Position numbers and translations under genes: made by a program
Assembly: GCA_951217055.1 (NCBI GenBank)
Contig: OX578280.1
Span: forward strand, 14,113,394 to 14,177,393
Reading direction: 5' to 3'
Length of the DNA stretch: 64,000 bases
Source: Gerris lacustris
Lineage: Eukaryota; Arthropoda; Insecta; Hemiptera; Gerridae
Notes under the pieces: generated by a model
The model's input: only the letters and a program-made list of their open reading frames with translations
Told to the model about the DNA's origin: nothing
The model's database searches: none
Shown here: one piece after another, positions 22,640-35,079 of the stretch
How positions within the stretch are numbered: the first letter of the stretch is position 1
Layout: each line of letters starts with the position of its first letter

Positions 22640-23698
22640 AGTTCTACCTTGATAAGCCACGATAGACGTTTCCATGTAAAGTTTAGTGGAGCGGCTGTTG
22701 CTTTGTATAATCAGCTGTTTGATTCAAGATACTCGAAAAGGTTCTCTATAACTCGTTATTTTGAATATTGAATTTGGGGGAAATAGTGTTTTAACACAAT
22801 TGATAAAAGAAATTTCAACGCTTTAAAGTTTTAATATTTAGTAAAGTAATTATTAAAGAAAAGATAGTGACCTCCCCTTAACGCAGGCATATTTTCTATC
22901 GTTCTTTATCATTCATAGCTAAGGCGCATTATTTACCAAGACCTTCAACCAAGCGGTTATCGTTTCTCTATTTTTAACGGTCGACGATCAACGACATCTC
23001 CAGGCTAGAATTATTATTACTTATATTAATACTATCCAATTTAAATTATGTATATCTGAATTATTTATTAAAACTGTTGATGTTATCATAATTGTATTTT
23101 TACTACGTTTTTATTAGCTTGCTTTCTTGTTTGTTTGTTTGTCCAGTACAAATCTTGCAATCGATTTTTAACTAACTTCCCGAGTAGGTAAATATTTGAA
23201 ACTTTTAAAATAGCTCAGAACACGATGACAATGCATTATTTTAATACTTTTAGCCATCTTTCAGCAGAATTTAATTAGTTTTCAACAAATTTTGCTGTCT
23301 GGAAAGTTAGTTCGGAAAAAATCCCCAAGTTATTTTATTTGTTTTGACATATCCCATAGTATTTACAATCTTCATTTTAACGGGTTTCAAGTTTGTGATA
23401 TTTTATTAAGAGGTAAACATTGAATGACAGCGAAAAGTAAACATAGAAATAAATTAATTGACGTGTGACATGTGAAACCCAGGTTAGTTTACACTTGTAT
23501 CCTAGGTATAGGTTTAATTTGTCTGCATCTGCACTTTTTTACTTGTACACATTTTTCTTCTTTTACTGTCCCTGCACAGGGGCATATCAATGACACGGTT
23601 TAGATCCGTTGTACAAAGATTTGTCCTTTTATAGGTTTAACATCAGCTCTCTAGATGGTTGTCATTATTATCTGAAATAAATAATTTCGGAACTATGT
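22640..23698. other. Intergenic, nothing recognised
   Basis: One feature only: about 23105-23240 shares CCAGTACAAATCTTGCAATC and surroundings with 25345-25470, so this is a two-copy dispersed repeat of unknown nature. Confidence 0.4.
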
Positions 23699-23699
23699 A

Positions 23700-24250
23700 T
23701 TTTTACTTTCTCATATATAGAGAAAGTATTGTGATGGCGCGAAAATTCGATTTTGAGATTTTGATGGATTTACACGTTTTGAGGTCCCCTGAGTCCAAAA
23801 AAGTAGTTTTTAAAAAATGTCTGTCCGTCGTCTGTCGTCTGCCGTCTGTCTGTGCAGACGCCTGGAGCCTAAACTACTGGGCCGATTTTGACGAAATTTG
23901 TCATACACGTTCAGAAAAATCATACCCTGAGGTGAAATCGAGAACTTAATTTTAGCTCCAAATTTTGGGGCGCTACCCCCCAAAAACTCTGAAAAAAAAT
24001 TATTTCTTGAAAACGGTTCCGACGATTTTGATTAAAAAATTCTAAAATGTAGTCCATTTAAATATGAATCCAACGATATAAGCCGTTTTTTCCCGGGAAA
24101 AATCTAGTTCCTGAGAAAAAAGCTTAAACGCGGACCGAGAGAGTCCGGGTTCGATTCCCCGCCCGGGAGAAGTTATTTTTATGATAAATTTTGATGAAAT
24201 GCTCAATACTAATTAAATGTACATACGAAAACTAATAAATGGAAAACACT
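23700..24250 (+). mobile_element. Family A MITE-like repeat
   Basis: Begins with the hairpin ACTTTCTCATATATAGAGAAAGT and runs to GGAAAACACTGAC; the terminal TATATGAGAAAGT of other copies is missing. Contains GGGTTCGATTCCCCGC, a near-perfect Pol III box B. A 96-codon frame across it is incidental. Confidence 0.6.
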
Positions 24251-25495
24251 GACTAATTTATGAACTAATTACCAGAAAAGTTGCTTAGGTAAGACAAAAT
24301 ATATAATATATGCGTACCAGTTATATTTGCCTAGGAAATGCGATGACAGTAGGAAAAATAATAACAATAAAAACAGTGAAAATAGATTCACAAAAAAAGA
24401 GGAAATACTATAGTTGATAAGAATTTAGTAGGGATGGTTTGAACTTTGATAAGGAAAAGGCCTAAAGGAAGGAAGGAAGCAGCATGGTTTCTGATTAATA
24501 TCAAGAAAAAAAAGAAGGTCTGCTCACTGACTGCTTTAGTCTAAAAATCCTTACTCGTCTATCTTTTTTTTTCTTTTTGTAAAAAAAGGGCTAAAGAAAC
24601 CTCGAAGCACTGGGATCCAAGCCAAAAATAAGTTGAAGGGATGAAGGAAAGGGAGAAGTTAAGAAAGGGAAGAATTACTTCGATATTCTCATCCCTTTCA
24701 CCCTTGCATAAAATAATCTTCGTCAGATTCTCTTTCGATGGTTATAAAAAAGGGTTTTTTTTTCTCCCTTGATCGAATGCCTTGTTAGATTTAATCAAAT
24801 TCTTGATTGAGAGAGTTGAAAAATACAAGAAGGGCTATGAGAGATTGAGAATATTATCTGACTGATTCAATCATAATTTTCATATTTTTTTCTCTCTCTC
24901 ATCTTTGTTCTTCATCGTGTTTCTTAAACGTTAAATTATAAGAAATATGATAGAATCAAAGAGGATTTTTTTTATTTTTCCTGCGATTATTTTCTTAGTT
25001 TATTATCTGGCATAGGTCTGTTGGAAATTGCTTTTGGCCAATAAAGGATTTAAGGATTGACTATAATATTATAAGCTAAGGGTATGTAGAATCATGGAAG
25101 CAGAAAGGGTCGATTTGCCCTAACTTGGATTTCCTCTTTCTTTCTGAAATTGGTTTAATTTTTATGACATATCTTATTTTACACCGAATAAAAGGTCACT
25201 GTAAAAACCTGAGCAGTTTATTGTCTCCTTCCTTTTTATTAATGAAAGATAAAACCAAACTGTACTGGGTTATAGTACTAAAGGTAATTTAGGTATTTTA
25301 ACAAGCTTCAAAGTTTCAAGCTTCAAGCTTCTTTGTTTGTTGTGTTCAAGCCCGTTTGTTTGTGGGTCCAGTACAAATCTTGCAATCGATTTTGAACCAA
25401 CTTCCTGACTAAGTAGAAAGCTGAAACTTGCACAGATTATGTATTTCCGATGACAATACAATAATCAGTAATTTGATTTACAAAATTATTACTAC
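24251..25495. other. Intergenic with a purine-rich stretch
   Basis: Between about 24360 and 24700 the plus strand is strongly purine-biased (GGAAGGAAGGAAG, AAGGGAGAAG). No gene. The right part has the dispersed repeat shared with 23105. Confidence 0.4.
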
Positions 25496-25496
25496 T

Positions 25497-26235
25497 AGGC
25501 ATCGCGGGGCTCTATCATTGAAGCGAGCGTATAGATATGTATTGTGGCGTGTAATAAATATGTATTGAATATTGAAAAAAAAAAATAATCATGAATCATG
25601 ATGAGTTGATAGATAATGGGTATAGTAGTAGTACAGCGGGCTAGTATAGTAAGGGAACCACCCCGCATTCTTACTATTCCTCTAACCACACATCTCCTTT
25701 TCAATTATTATAAAATGTATCTCTTTGCTACAAGAAAACTACTGCATGTATCAAATTGAAATTTTATATGTCTGCTTCAATTGTGCATTAGATGGTGTAT
25801 ATGAAGTTTTATTAAAATCGTTAAGTTAAAACGTAAGATATCGGTAAAAAGGTTGTTTTCTCTATTCTAAACGTTTAGGTCCGCTTTAATAGTTTTAACG
25901 ATCTTTATTAATTCATAGCGGTGTCGCTGTTAGTTTTACTAAATAATGTTCTCATCGAATAGATGATGATAGAATATTTTCCCGTCCTGAAATTCTAATT
26001 TAATTTTTGAACCTCTCGTTTACACGAGCGTTGCGCGCGAACTCTTGGACGGATCACGCTGTCCAACGAACTGAGCCTGAGTATTAGTAAGTGGATCATG
26101 TATACCAAATTTCAACTAAATCGGTCAACTTTTACTCAAGTTATCGTCACACGCGTAAACGTTACTGACAGACAGACAGACAGACAAGATACATAGTTTG
26201 TTGAATGTAAGAAGCTCGCTTAAGCTCGCTTCAAT
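25497..26235 (-). mobile_element. Family C MITE-like repeat, inverted
   Basis: Left end TCATTGAAGCGAGCGTATAG, right end GCTCGCTTCAATTAG. Between them are the inverse of the CTGTCTGTC run (26170-26195) and the TTGCGCGCGAAC motif. Shows best that both termini share GAAGCGAGC in inverse orientation. Confidence 0.6.
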
Positions 26236-26640
26236 TAGTCGATACATTTTAAATATTTATGCGGTCAAAATCAATTGTAAACAAACAAGACCAGTCACCA
26301 GCTAAGGAAATCCACAAGGAAAATTTAAAAACGTAGTATAAAAAATCGAAAATTCATCATACTTATATGATTTTAATATAAAATATAATTTAATAAATGT
26401 TGTATCTCTTCAATATATTTTAAAAATAGATAATATGTTAAGAGCTTAATTGTAGTCCATAATACCTAAGGTATTAGAAGAAAAAGTACATAAAAATACA
26501 TGAATAGAGCATAGAGCATCCTTTTATGCGGATTAAAACAACCGCAACAATTCAATTTCTCAATTTTTTACCTTATCTATATCTTCGACACGACTCTATT
26601 CATATGATATATACTTTCTTGGAAATGCATGAATCAATTT
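26236..26640. other. AT-rich intergenic, nothing recognised
   Basis: No gene or recognisable repeat. Confidence 0.4.
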
Positions 26641-26684
26641 ATACAGACAAACATTTATATATATACATGCATAATATTATACAT

Positions 26685-26715
<31 letters not shown>

Positions 26716-26727
26716 ATATATAATATT

Positions 26728-26800
<73 letters not shown>
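26641..26800. repeat. (TA)n microsatellite
   Basis: Long TA tract with TACATA and ATAATATAT interruptions in the left part, nearly pure from about 26730 to 26799. Confidence 0.9.
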
Positions 26801-26802
<2 letters not shown>

Positions 26803-27699
26803 GAGTAGGAGAGAATATTGAACTCAGTACAAGAGTGAAAGAAAAGCATTCCCTCAACAGAAAACTGGATAAAAAGGAGGTGAAAAAAAAACATACCTTT
26901 TCCATTTTGTATCGAAAACGTTTACGCATTTCCTGTTTTATTGGACTGCGTCCTCTATCTAGGGAATTTGGAATGAAAAAGAAAAAAACAAACAACAGAA
27001 GTAGAACTGGAATACCTTCTTTTTTTGTTTGGGAGAGATCTCTGTAGAATACAGAAGGTTCATTGACCTTATTTTTATTTTTTTTTCTCAAAAAAAAAAA
27101 ATAAAAAAAATACCTTAAGAATACAGATCAGAATATTGATGAGTCTTGTTCTTTAGCTTAAGATGCCAAAAGAAAATGGCTTTTCTTTCGTCTTTATTCC
27201 TACCTTCGATTTTTTTTTTGGTGAAAAAAAAAATGAGAAAATACAAGTTATTCTGTACCATGGGTATACGTAGGATTTTCTCCTTTTTTTTTATCACCCT
27301 AATAAACCTTTTTTTTTTGAGATGATAATCCATTACTTGAGGTTTAGGATGTCTAGAAAAATGGATAGGAGAAACGATAATATACATAATAAAAAGAGAT
27401 GAGGTATTAGAATTTTACTACCAACTATCAAGATGTGTGTTTTTACCATAAGTATAGTAGAACATAAGAAACCTGAATTAAGCTGTTCAAAGCACGCTAA
27501 CCGAATATAACAGTATTTTTTTTTTAACTTAGTTTTCACTTTAATAGGTTTTTTTTATTATAATCTACAAAATGTTCACTATATTAAAGTAACTATACAG
27601 TTTTGCTATCGCGCTGAGATTTATACTCGTATGTAAAAAATATAGAGCTCCCCGTTTTTTATGATTCATTTTTAATTTTATTAATTTATATATAAAATA
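26801..27699. other. Intergenic, homopolymer-rich
   Basis: Many A and T runs in both orientations; frames here are lysine- or phenylalanine-rich by-products. No gene recognised. Confidence 0.4.
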
Positions 27700-28505
27700 G
27701 ACATCCAATTAGTGTGGCACATTGCTTCCTCGCATCCTTTTGATACTACTTATTGATTTTATGTTTTTACAAGCCATTATTGTCTAATTTGTTTAATTGT
27801 TTCCTTAGTTTATTTAATATGTCAAAATTGCTCTGATTTTTTACATGAATTAAAGTATCAATTAAGTATCAAAAGTTAAAGTTAAATTAATCTGGGGCTA
27901 TCTGCAGGTTACTTTCGATGAAGCATGAAAATTTCATATAAATCAGATGAGTACTTTTGAAGCTATAGGTGTAAATAAATGTATGTTTGTGCGCTTGTGG
28001 AAAAGAAACAAATAAGCGTGGAAGGTTAAAACTTATATGGGACCAACAATGAGCTAATTATGACCTACCATACAAATTTCATTAAAATTGGACTTAGTTT
28101 AAAGGCGAAGATACACATACCGTCAAATTGGGGAAGTAGCTTGCATGCCAAAAGAAGGTATTTGCCAGTAACTGGCATACCAAGGATTTTTATTAAGGTT
28201 ATATCAGCTTGCTTGACAGCTACAGGCATGCCATTTAACATATCCACGTTCAAGTAGCTGGCTTGTTTTTGTTCAAGCTACAGGCATGTGTATCTCCGCC
28301 TTAAAGAAGTTTTTGAAATTTATTGGTCAGCGCAAAAATTGAGCAACTGACCGACAGAAAGACCGAAAGACAGACACGGAACCAAAAATTTCCCTGTTGT
28401 CTGAAACGGATTTTTGTCTTCGAATATTTGAATTTTGAGACAAAAATTCTTCGTTTTTCAAAACAATCACATAGCTTCCGGTATCTTTGGTAAGCTCGGA
28501 AGTTA
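27700..28505 (+). mobile_element. Family D repeat carrying a nested MITE
   Basis: Left AATTAGTGTGGCACATTGC, right CTTTGGTAAGCTCGGAAG. Lacks the inverted family C core of other copies. The sequence around ATTAAAATTGGACTTAG is split from AAGTTTTTGAAATTTATTGG by the small element at 28101-28303. Confidence 0.5.
28101..28303. mobile_element. MITE inside family D
   Basis: Ends AAGGCGAAGATACACATACC and, inverted, AAGGCGGAGATACACATGCC, so inverted repeats of about 20 bp with two differences. The inner part has further inverted pieces (AGCTTGCATGCC, TAGCTGGCTTG). TTAA-like bases lie at both edges, so the target duplication is ambiguous. Confidence 0.6.
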
Positions 28506-29472
28506 TATAATTTGCTATTTAAAATTTTGCTTTTTCATTAGCATTTAAGGAAATATAATTTTTATTAACTTTCCAATAAAAATCTAAATAATCATAAATC
28601 AAATCACTCATAAACTAATAATGTAAATGCAAGAGATTTCTTTATGGGAGAGCAATATCAGGTAATTGACAAGTGACCATTTAAACGAATACACCAACTT
28701 TACTTTTATCAATAGGTTATATCTGGAGCGGCCTACTTAAAGCACCTGTCTTTCTATCGACTTCCCTTTAACTTCCTGTCAGAGGGGGATAAGGGCCTAA
28801 AAAAGGAATTGGAGGACTTTTCCCTGAGTGATCTCTTAGAGATTCCCCTCTTTTTTAACTACCATTGTTAAAGCTAATAAGCTATTGTTATATACGGAGA
28901 AACCCTAAGTACAGGAAGGAACACAATGAGCAAAGGACATTTGCTAAACCTACTGAATTCTTTGATGTTACTCTCCATACTTTTTTTCAATTATGAGAAT
29001 TTCGTTTCAGCAGTTTTTTAAGCATAGTAAGTTATGCGCGTTGCAATTAAAAAATTATGGACTTTGTATAAAACGTATCAAAATTCTTCTTTCTTAAACC
29101 GAATGAAAAAGCCAATTTGATAATAAAATCCTTGATAAATCAAGAAAACTTTTCTTCTGATAGTTAAAATCTTACAAATCACGTAAGATGTAAGAAAGTA
29201 TATAACTATATAGCGGAATAGCGCAATTGTGTATTCGATTTATTTTTCGTCAAAATACTTTATTATTATGGCGCTATTTTTAATTTTAAATTCCAAAGAA
29301 AAAAATACAAAAACAGATTAGAACTTGAAATACCTAACATTTATTAAAATATAGCCTGTTCTTAAAATTTTGACTGTTCTTCGCTGAAAATTCTATTGTT
29401 ACTAAATTTTGAAACATTAAGAGTCCTATACATGTTGTTTATCTTGGTTCGGTTGTACAACTTGTCCAACAT
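28506..29472. other. AT-rich intergenic, nothing recognised
   Basis: No gene, no repeat matched elsewhere in the window. Confidence 0.4.
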
Positions 29473-29475
29473 TAA

Positions 29476-30046
29476 GGCAGAGGTTACATTGGATCTGAAT
29501 TCGTAAGAAATATTGGTCGAGTTCAGAATGAAGGCATCAGAATGATGTGGAAGAGAGACAAATGAGCGTATCAGATTGAAACTTATAAGGGACCAACATT
29601 AAGCTAGTTATGAACTACCATAAAAATTGCGCATTAAAATCGGACTTGTAGTTTTAAGATATGTCTATTGGTTCGCAAAAATTTAGCGACAGACAGAAAC
29701 GGATCCAAAAATGTCCCCTGAGATCTGAAACGGATTTCTGTCTTGAAATTATTGAAATCGGAGACCTAACATTTTTTCGTACTTCAGAATAATCACATAG
29801 CTTGCGTTACCTTCGGTAAGCTCGGAAGTAAAATTTCGCAGGAGAGTCTAAAAAGTAATCCATATCAATGAGATCCATCAGATTTTCCATTATTATCAAT
29901 TTCTGTTACACTGAAAACTGAATTCTCGCACAATTTCGCATGAACGAACGGTTTCCACTCCATTCGTACGATTTCTTAAGAATTTCATTCATACGAACCC
30001 GTGCGAATTCGTACGACCAAAATTCGGATCCAATGCAACCCCGGCC
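29476..30046. mobile_element. Harbinger-like MITE with family D inside
   Basis: Termini GGCAGAGGTTACATTGGATC and, inverted, GGCCGGGGTTGCATTGGATC (three differences in 20), flanked by TAA at 29473-29475 and 30047-30049. A 3-bp TWA target and G-rich ends are typical of PIF/Harbinger. The middle (about 29560-29832) is a family D fragment, so the element either was invaded by D or captured it. Confidence 0.6.
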
Positions 30047-30139
30047 TAAGGGTTCCATATCCCATATACATATTGTACATCTTAGTTCGGTTGAATCTCA
30101 ACGTGTATGGGCGTCTTCCAAGCAAGTTTAGATTTGACC

Positions 30140-30312
30140 ATGAACTTGTTTATAGGATTAAAACGACATAGAACTATTGACCTGAACTTGTTTATGGGAT
30201 TAAAACGACATAGAACTATTGACCTGAACTTGTTTATGGGATTAAAACGACATAGAACTATTGACCTGAACTTGTTTATGGGATTAAACGACATAGAACC
30301 ATTGACCTGTTT
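30140..30312 (+). repeat. 42-bp minisatellite
   Basis: Almost four units of TGAACTTGTTTATGGGATTA continued by AAACGACATAGAACTATTGACC. The unit is a multiple of three, so frames on both strands stay open through it without being genes. Confidence 0.9.
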
Positions 30313-31540
30313 AGAACCGTAGAAGAGAAGCCTCAATTTAAGCCCTTAAACACTTGGATTTTCAACCCCCGGAAGGCAGCCGCAGCGAGACTGCTAGCAA
30401 CCGAATTTACTGCTTAGGCTATACTTATTAGTGATTGATAAAGTTTTGTGGACGTATTATTAATTTTTTTATTCATTTTGATTACCTTGTATAAATTAAA
30501 AAATATATATTTAATATTTAGATTTACTCCAGATATACGTTTATCTGTTATATATGTCTATCACTTAAATAAATACAGCTTCCTCTCCCATAGTTTTAAA
30601 TTATTCATGACTTTTTTCCCGTTTAAAAATATATCTGGCGAGATGAGAAATTCCGTTATCTGATCTGGAGGTGAACACTTCCCAATGAATCGGACTAAGC
30701 AATTTCATGCATCAACATTTCTCATTTTATATTTAAACAAACAAACAAGATGATATACGCGATATTTATTTTATTTTATACACACACATATTATATTGAT
30801 GCATGTGTAGCAAAATATTATTAGGATGCTTTTTTTTTTTTTTTTAAGGATATATTTTTATTTATAAAATAATGAGAAAAAAATAAACTGTAGTTCAACT
30901 TATTTCTCAAAGTAAATTATTCATATAAACTTTATCATAATAGATCGAGCTTTACCAAGTTAGAAATATAAGTGTTTTAGATACTCGTATTTTTTTATTT
31001 TTTTATTTTATTTATTTATTTTTTTTTAGTCAGATAAAAAAACATAATAATACATGAGTTTTCTGAATTACTCCTCCAAAAAAGCTGGAAGCTTGAGCTT
31101 GGAGGAGGAGTTCATCAGTATCTACAGAAACTTATAATAGTTGATACGCTAAGCAAAAACAAAAAATATATTAGAATACAATAATATAATATGCATAACT
31201 AATAAATAATAATAATATAACTACATATTTTTCCTACAACTACATAGTTTCAAATTCAGTTTAATTACTATCTAATAATATTACTATTTTAATATTTAAA
31301 TTTTATTTTTGTTACTATTTTGTTGTTGTTAGTGTGAAAAGTTGTTTAAGTTTATATCATGTTACTATTTATTAATTTATATTTTATTTATTTTGATGCA
31401 TATGTTATTGATTGTCATTAAGGCCCGGTTATGGATCTAATCTCAAATATAAGATATTTAGCTAAAGAGGGAGGGGGAGGGAACAGTCCTTCGTCTGCAT
31501 GAAATGGCTCAGATTCAAAAATGAAATTTTGTTCAATAGT
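30313..31540. other. AT-rich intergenic, nothing recognised
   Basis: Long T runs and TTATT repeats. No coding-like frame. A short family D left-end motif AATTAGTGTGGCACAAAGC follows at about 31547. Confidence 0.4.
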
Positions 31541-31715
31541 CAGGCAATTAGTGTGGCACAAAGCTCCTTCGCGTCCTATTTCGTATTATTTCGATTTTAT
31601 TTTCCAATTTATCCGGGGGCGCGGTAGTGCCCCGGCAAAGTCGAGTACAGCCGTAGCATCCTTTACTGGAACTATTTTATGGCATTTTAGACCTCCCTCT
31701 ATAATCTTAGTTAAA

Positions 31716-32305
31716 TAAAATTAATTTGATCTACGATTGATACGAAATATAAACACTGTATCTCTTTTTAGATACATTGAAAGTGATTCTTTAAGTAATT
31801 GTATTCATTGCGCATGCGCGTTTAATAATTTCTCTTTCGTTCAGCTCTAGTGTGGTAAAAAAGAAGAATTCTCCGCCTTAACTCAAGATTAGCGAGTTTG
31901 TTAACATTTAACAAAACTAATTTGCTGTTTCTTTAATTAAAGTAACAGTTTATATAGAATTTTTTGTGAATAACAATGAGTGATTTAAGTGATTATTACG
32001 AAAATGAAAAGAATAATACTCCTCCCGAAATAATTAATTCGGCACAAAATTCAACTAATGAATTAATGTCATCTTTATCAAAAGAGAAATACAAACTTAC
32101 ATGCGGGAAGTTTATTAATTTTTTTTCTGTTTTTATTATTAAAATCCAATAGTCGTAGATAAAGTACGGTATGCAACTCGTGCGAAAACTGCATTTTGCT
32201 TTGCTCGTGTGGTTTTACTACCCTCGCTGTCGCTCAGGTGCAAACTCCACACTCGCATGGAAACTGCTACTTTCCGCACTAGACGCGTAATGTACTATTA
32301 ACTTT
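31716..32305 (+). mobile_element. Family G element, copy 2
   Basis: Inverse and collinear to 8043-8645. It carries a leader ORF from ATG 31977 of about 57 codons, beginning MSDLSDYYENE, with a KEKYKLTCGKFIN stretch. That recalls the N-terminal helix of tyrosine-recombinase-like (Crypton-type) transposon proteins, from memory only. The frame then runs out in the same place in both copies, so the family is probably an internally deleted derivative. Confidence 0.45.
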
Positions 32306-32331
32306 GAGTTCATTACAGACTTAACCAGAAA

Positions 32332-32591
32332 AACATTTTCTTTTCCATATTAATCTACATGTTTAAATTTAATAACTTTTTCTGACCTGGCAAATACGCA
32401 GCACAAACTTATTAACCTACAACAAATCAAATAATAAATTTTAATTTTTAGTTTTAGTGTCGCAGCACGTGGATACAAAATTATAGAAGACCCTGCAAAT
32501 AATTTTAGCTTCTATATGCTGCGCATTTGCCAAGTCAGAAAATGTTTTTAAATTTTAACATGTAGATTAATATGGAAAAGAAAATGTTTTT
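32332..32591. repeat. Inverted repeat of about 74 bp flanking a short loop
   Basis: The arm 32332-32405 and the arm 32517-32591 are inverse, sharing TGCGTATTTGCCAGGTCAGA-type inner ends with a few differences. Their outer ends are the 42-bp unit of the neighbouring array: one unit on the left side, many on the right. Confidence 0.8.
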
Positions 32592-33013
32592 AAATTTAAA
32601 CATGTAGATTATTATGGAAAAGAAAATGTTTTTAAATTTAAACATGTAGATTAATATGGAAAAGAAAATGTTTTTAAATTTAAACATGTAGATTAATATG
32701 GAAAAGAAAATGTTTTTAAATTTAAACATGTAGATTATTATGGAAAAGAAAATGTTTTTAAATTTAAACATGTAGATTAATATGGAAAAGAAAATATTTT
32801 TAAATTTAAACATGTAGATTAATATGGAAAAGAAAATGTTTTTAAATTTAAACATGTAGATTAATATGGAAAAGAAAATGTTTTTAAATTTAAACATGTA
32901 GATTAATATGGAAAAGAAAATGTTTTTAAATTTAAACATGTAGATTAATATGGAAAAGAAAATGTTTTTAAATTTAAACATGTAGATTAATATGGAAAAG
33001 AAAATGTTTTTGT
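32537..33013 (+). repeat. 42-bp minisatellite, 11 units
   Basis: Nearly identical units of AAAATGTTTTTAAATTTAAA then CATGTAGATTAATATGGAAAAG. The minus frame repeats a 14-residue hydrophobic motif and is not a gene. Adjoins the inverted repeat on its left. Confidence 0.95.
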
Positions 33014-33235
33014 TTGTGAGAGACAAAAAATAGAGAGAGGAAAAGGAACAGTAACATCATTTACTTGCACTATGGATAAATCAGACCTAATAGAACTTAC
33101 TTGGACGATATATATGAAAATATGACAAAATTGCACATAACAACAATCACTGAAAAATGTTTCCTGTGTTATCATAAGCCAATAATACGCAGATTTCTTT
33201 GAAAATTCGCTCATTAAGTCATGGTGCATGACTAG

Positions 33236-33955
33236 ACTTTTTTAGGGTCCGTAGGCAAAACCAAGGACCCTTATATTTTCCTGCGTGTGTCTGTCCGTAC
33301 GTCCTCTCGCGTGCTCTCACGGCTACACCTTTCGTCCGATCACTTTGAAATTTGGCATGTATGTGTCTTGTACCTGCCCACATATTTTAAAAATATAGCG
33401 ACTTAAAAAAAATATTTTTCAAAAAAATTAGTGTAAAAAAACTTAAGGGTTAAATTTTTTTTTTTTATTCGACACCTTGAGGGGTATCATATGAAAGGGT
33501 ACGTCGAGCTGATTACAAAAATATATAATTCTTTGGATATAACTTTGATAGGGTGAGCATAGGCAAGTTTGAAGTGAGTGTGAAACGTGCCCCCCCCCCC
33601 CCTCTATCTCGCTTATGTGAAGTGCAAAAAATCTGAAAAAATTCCTGAACATTCTTCGACCAAAAGTAAAGATACCACTTTTTGGAAATTTCGAAAAAAT
33701 ATTATTTTATTTTTTATTGACAAAATACATCTTTTTATAATTATGGTCTTTTCGATGTATTTATATGGTTGTAGTCCGGTTCAGTGGCAAAAAAATACTT
33801 TATCAGAGTGTGTTTTGAGAATATCAGACCCTTAGAATGGTTCAAAGTATTGCTTTTTAGCATTTGATAAAAAACACTGTTTATACACTTTACAGTTAAA
33901 CACTATATTGTGTGGCCTACGGACCCTCGCTGTATGCTGACTATCACACACTTGA
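33236..33955 (+). mobile_element. Family B repeat
   Basis: Left terminus AGGGTCCGTAGGC, right terminus GGCCTACGGACCCT followed by CGCTGTATGCTGAC. It has the TTTCGTCCGATCACTTTGAA motif and a poly-C tract near 33590. Same order as 38773-39490 and the inverse copy at 9965. Confidence 0.6.
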
Positions 33956-34140
33956 CCTGTTTATTTAAGATATGTTGGTCCACGAAATATTTGAGCGACA
34001 GACAGACACGGAAACAAAAATGTTCCCTGATGTCTGTAATAGATTTTTGTCTTGAAAATATTGAAATCGGAGAGATAACATTTTTTCGTTTTTTAGAACT
34101 ATCACATAATTCCGTTACGTTCGGAAGTAATAATTCTACC
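33956..34140 (+). mobile_element. Family D right-end fragment
   Basis: AGCGACAGACAGACACGG, then TTCCCTGATGTCTGTAATAG, then ACATTTTTTCG, ending TCCGTTACGTTCGGAAG. It directly follows family B. Confidence 0.5.
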
Positions 34141-34960
34141 ATATAGCTGTCAATTCTCGCTCGAGGCTACAAAAAAATGTGTTGTCAGAGAGCTAAGGAG
34201 TCATAAAGGAAGCAGGAAAACCTGTTAAGCCTCAAAGACGAGAGTATTGTAGAACTGTTCAAACGAGAAAGCTGAAGATATCTGTAGTGCGAAGGAGACA
34301 ACGGATTCCTATGTAGCGAAATGGATCGGAAATATCTGTGAGGGCTTTACCCAATAACTGATGGGTAGGAAATCTAAACAACATTCCGTTCAATAAAATG
34401 GAGAAACTGCTTTTCCAAAAGCAGTCCATCCACTTCAATGAGCCAGAAGAACGGCCTAAACACTTGGCTGAAAACGTAGGTAACAGGAATTTTTCGGACG
34501 AATAAATGTGTCGGATTTTATTGTAGTGTCAGATTTATGGAATGCGAGTTGTTTGTGTGTTGGTACATATTATTGTATATATTTTGATCAGCAGTGATCA
34601 GATTTGGGCCTAGTTCACTTTGCAGGTTACTAAGTTACTCTTAAAAACTAATCCTCTAACTTTAATGAAATTTGGATGGTAGGTCATAATTAGGTCATTG
34701 TTGGGACCATATTAGTTTATCTTATTTGGTTTCGCCATTTTTTTCTCTTCCACACACACTCTAACATACATTTATTTACTCCTACATCTTCAAAAGTAAT
34801 CATCTGATAGTTATAAAATTTGGATGGTTTGTCGAAAGTAGCCCACAGATAGCCTAAGATAACTTATAACTGTTTGGCTCTTTAAATGTTGCTAAATTGA
34901 TATTTTAATATCTTGAGAAATTTGGCCTTTTTTTAGGGTTTTAATTTTTTTAAACTTTTA
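34141..34960. other. Unrecognised block and a family D fragment
   Basis: From about 34150 to 34500 the base composition is less AT-rich than the surroundings, but no frame is long or familiar. From about 34600 to 34880 lies an inverted family D fragment (AATTTGGATGGTAGGTCATA, ATTTATTTACTCCTACATC). Confidence 0.35.
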
Positions 34961-35079
34961 TTATATATTAAATATAATAAAAATAAAAAACTTCCACTCT
35001 TCTTTAAAAATTGCTATATTTCGCCATCACATTATGGCTTCTTCAGGCTACAACAATAACAAATTGAAAATAAATTATT

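Noticed and set aside
32535..33026. 163-codon minus frame with repeated hydrophobic motif
   Set aside because: Produced entirely by a 42-bp minisatellite whose length is a multiple of three.
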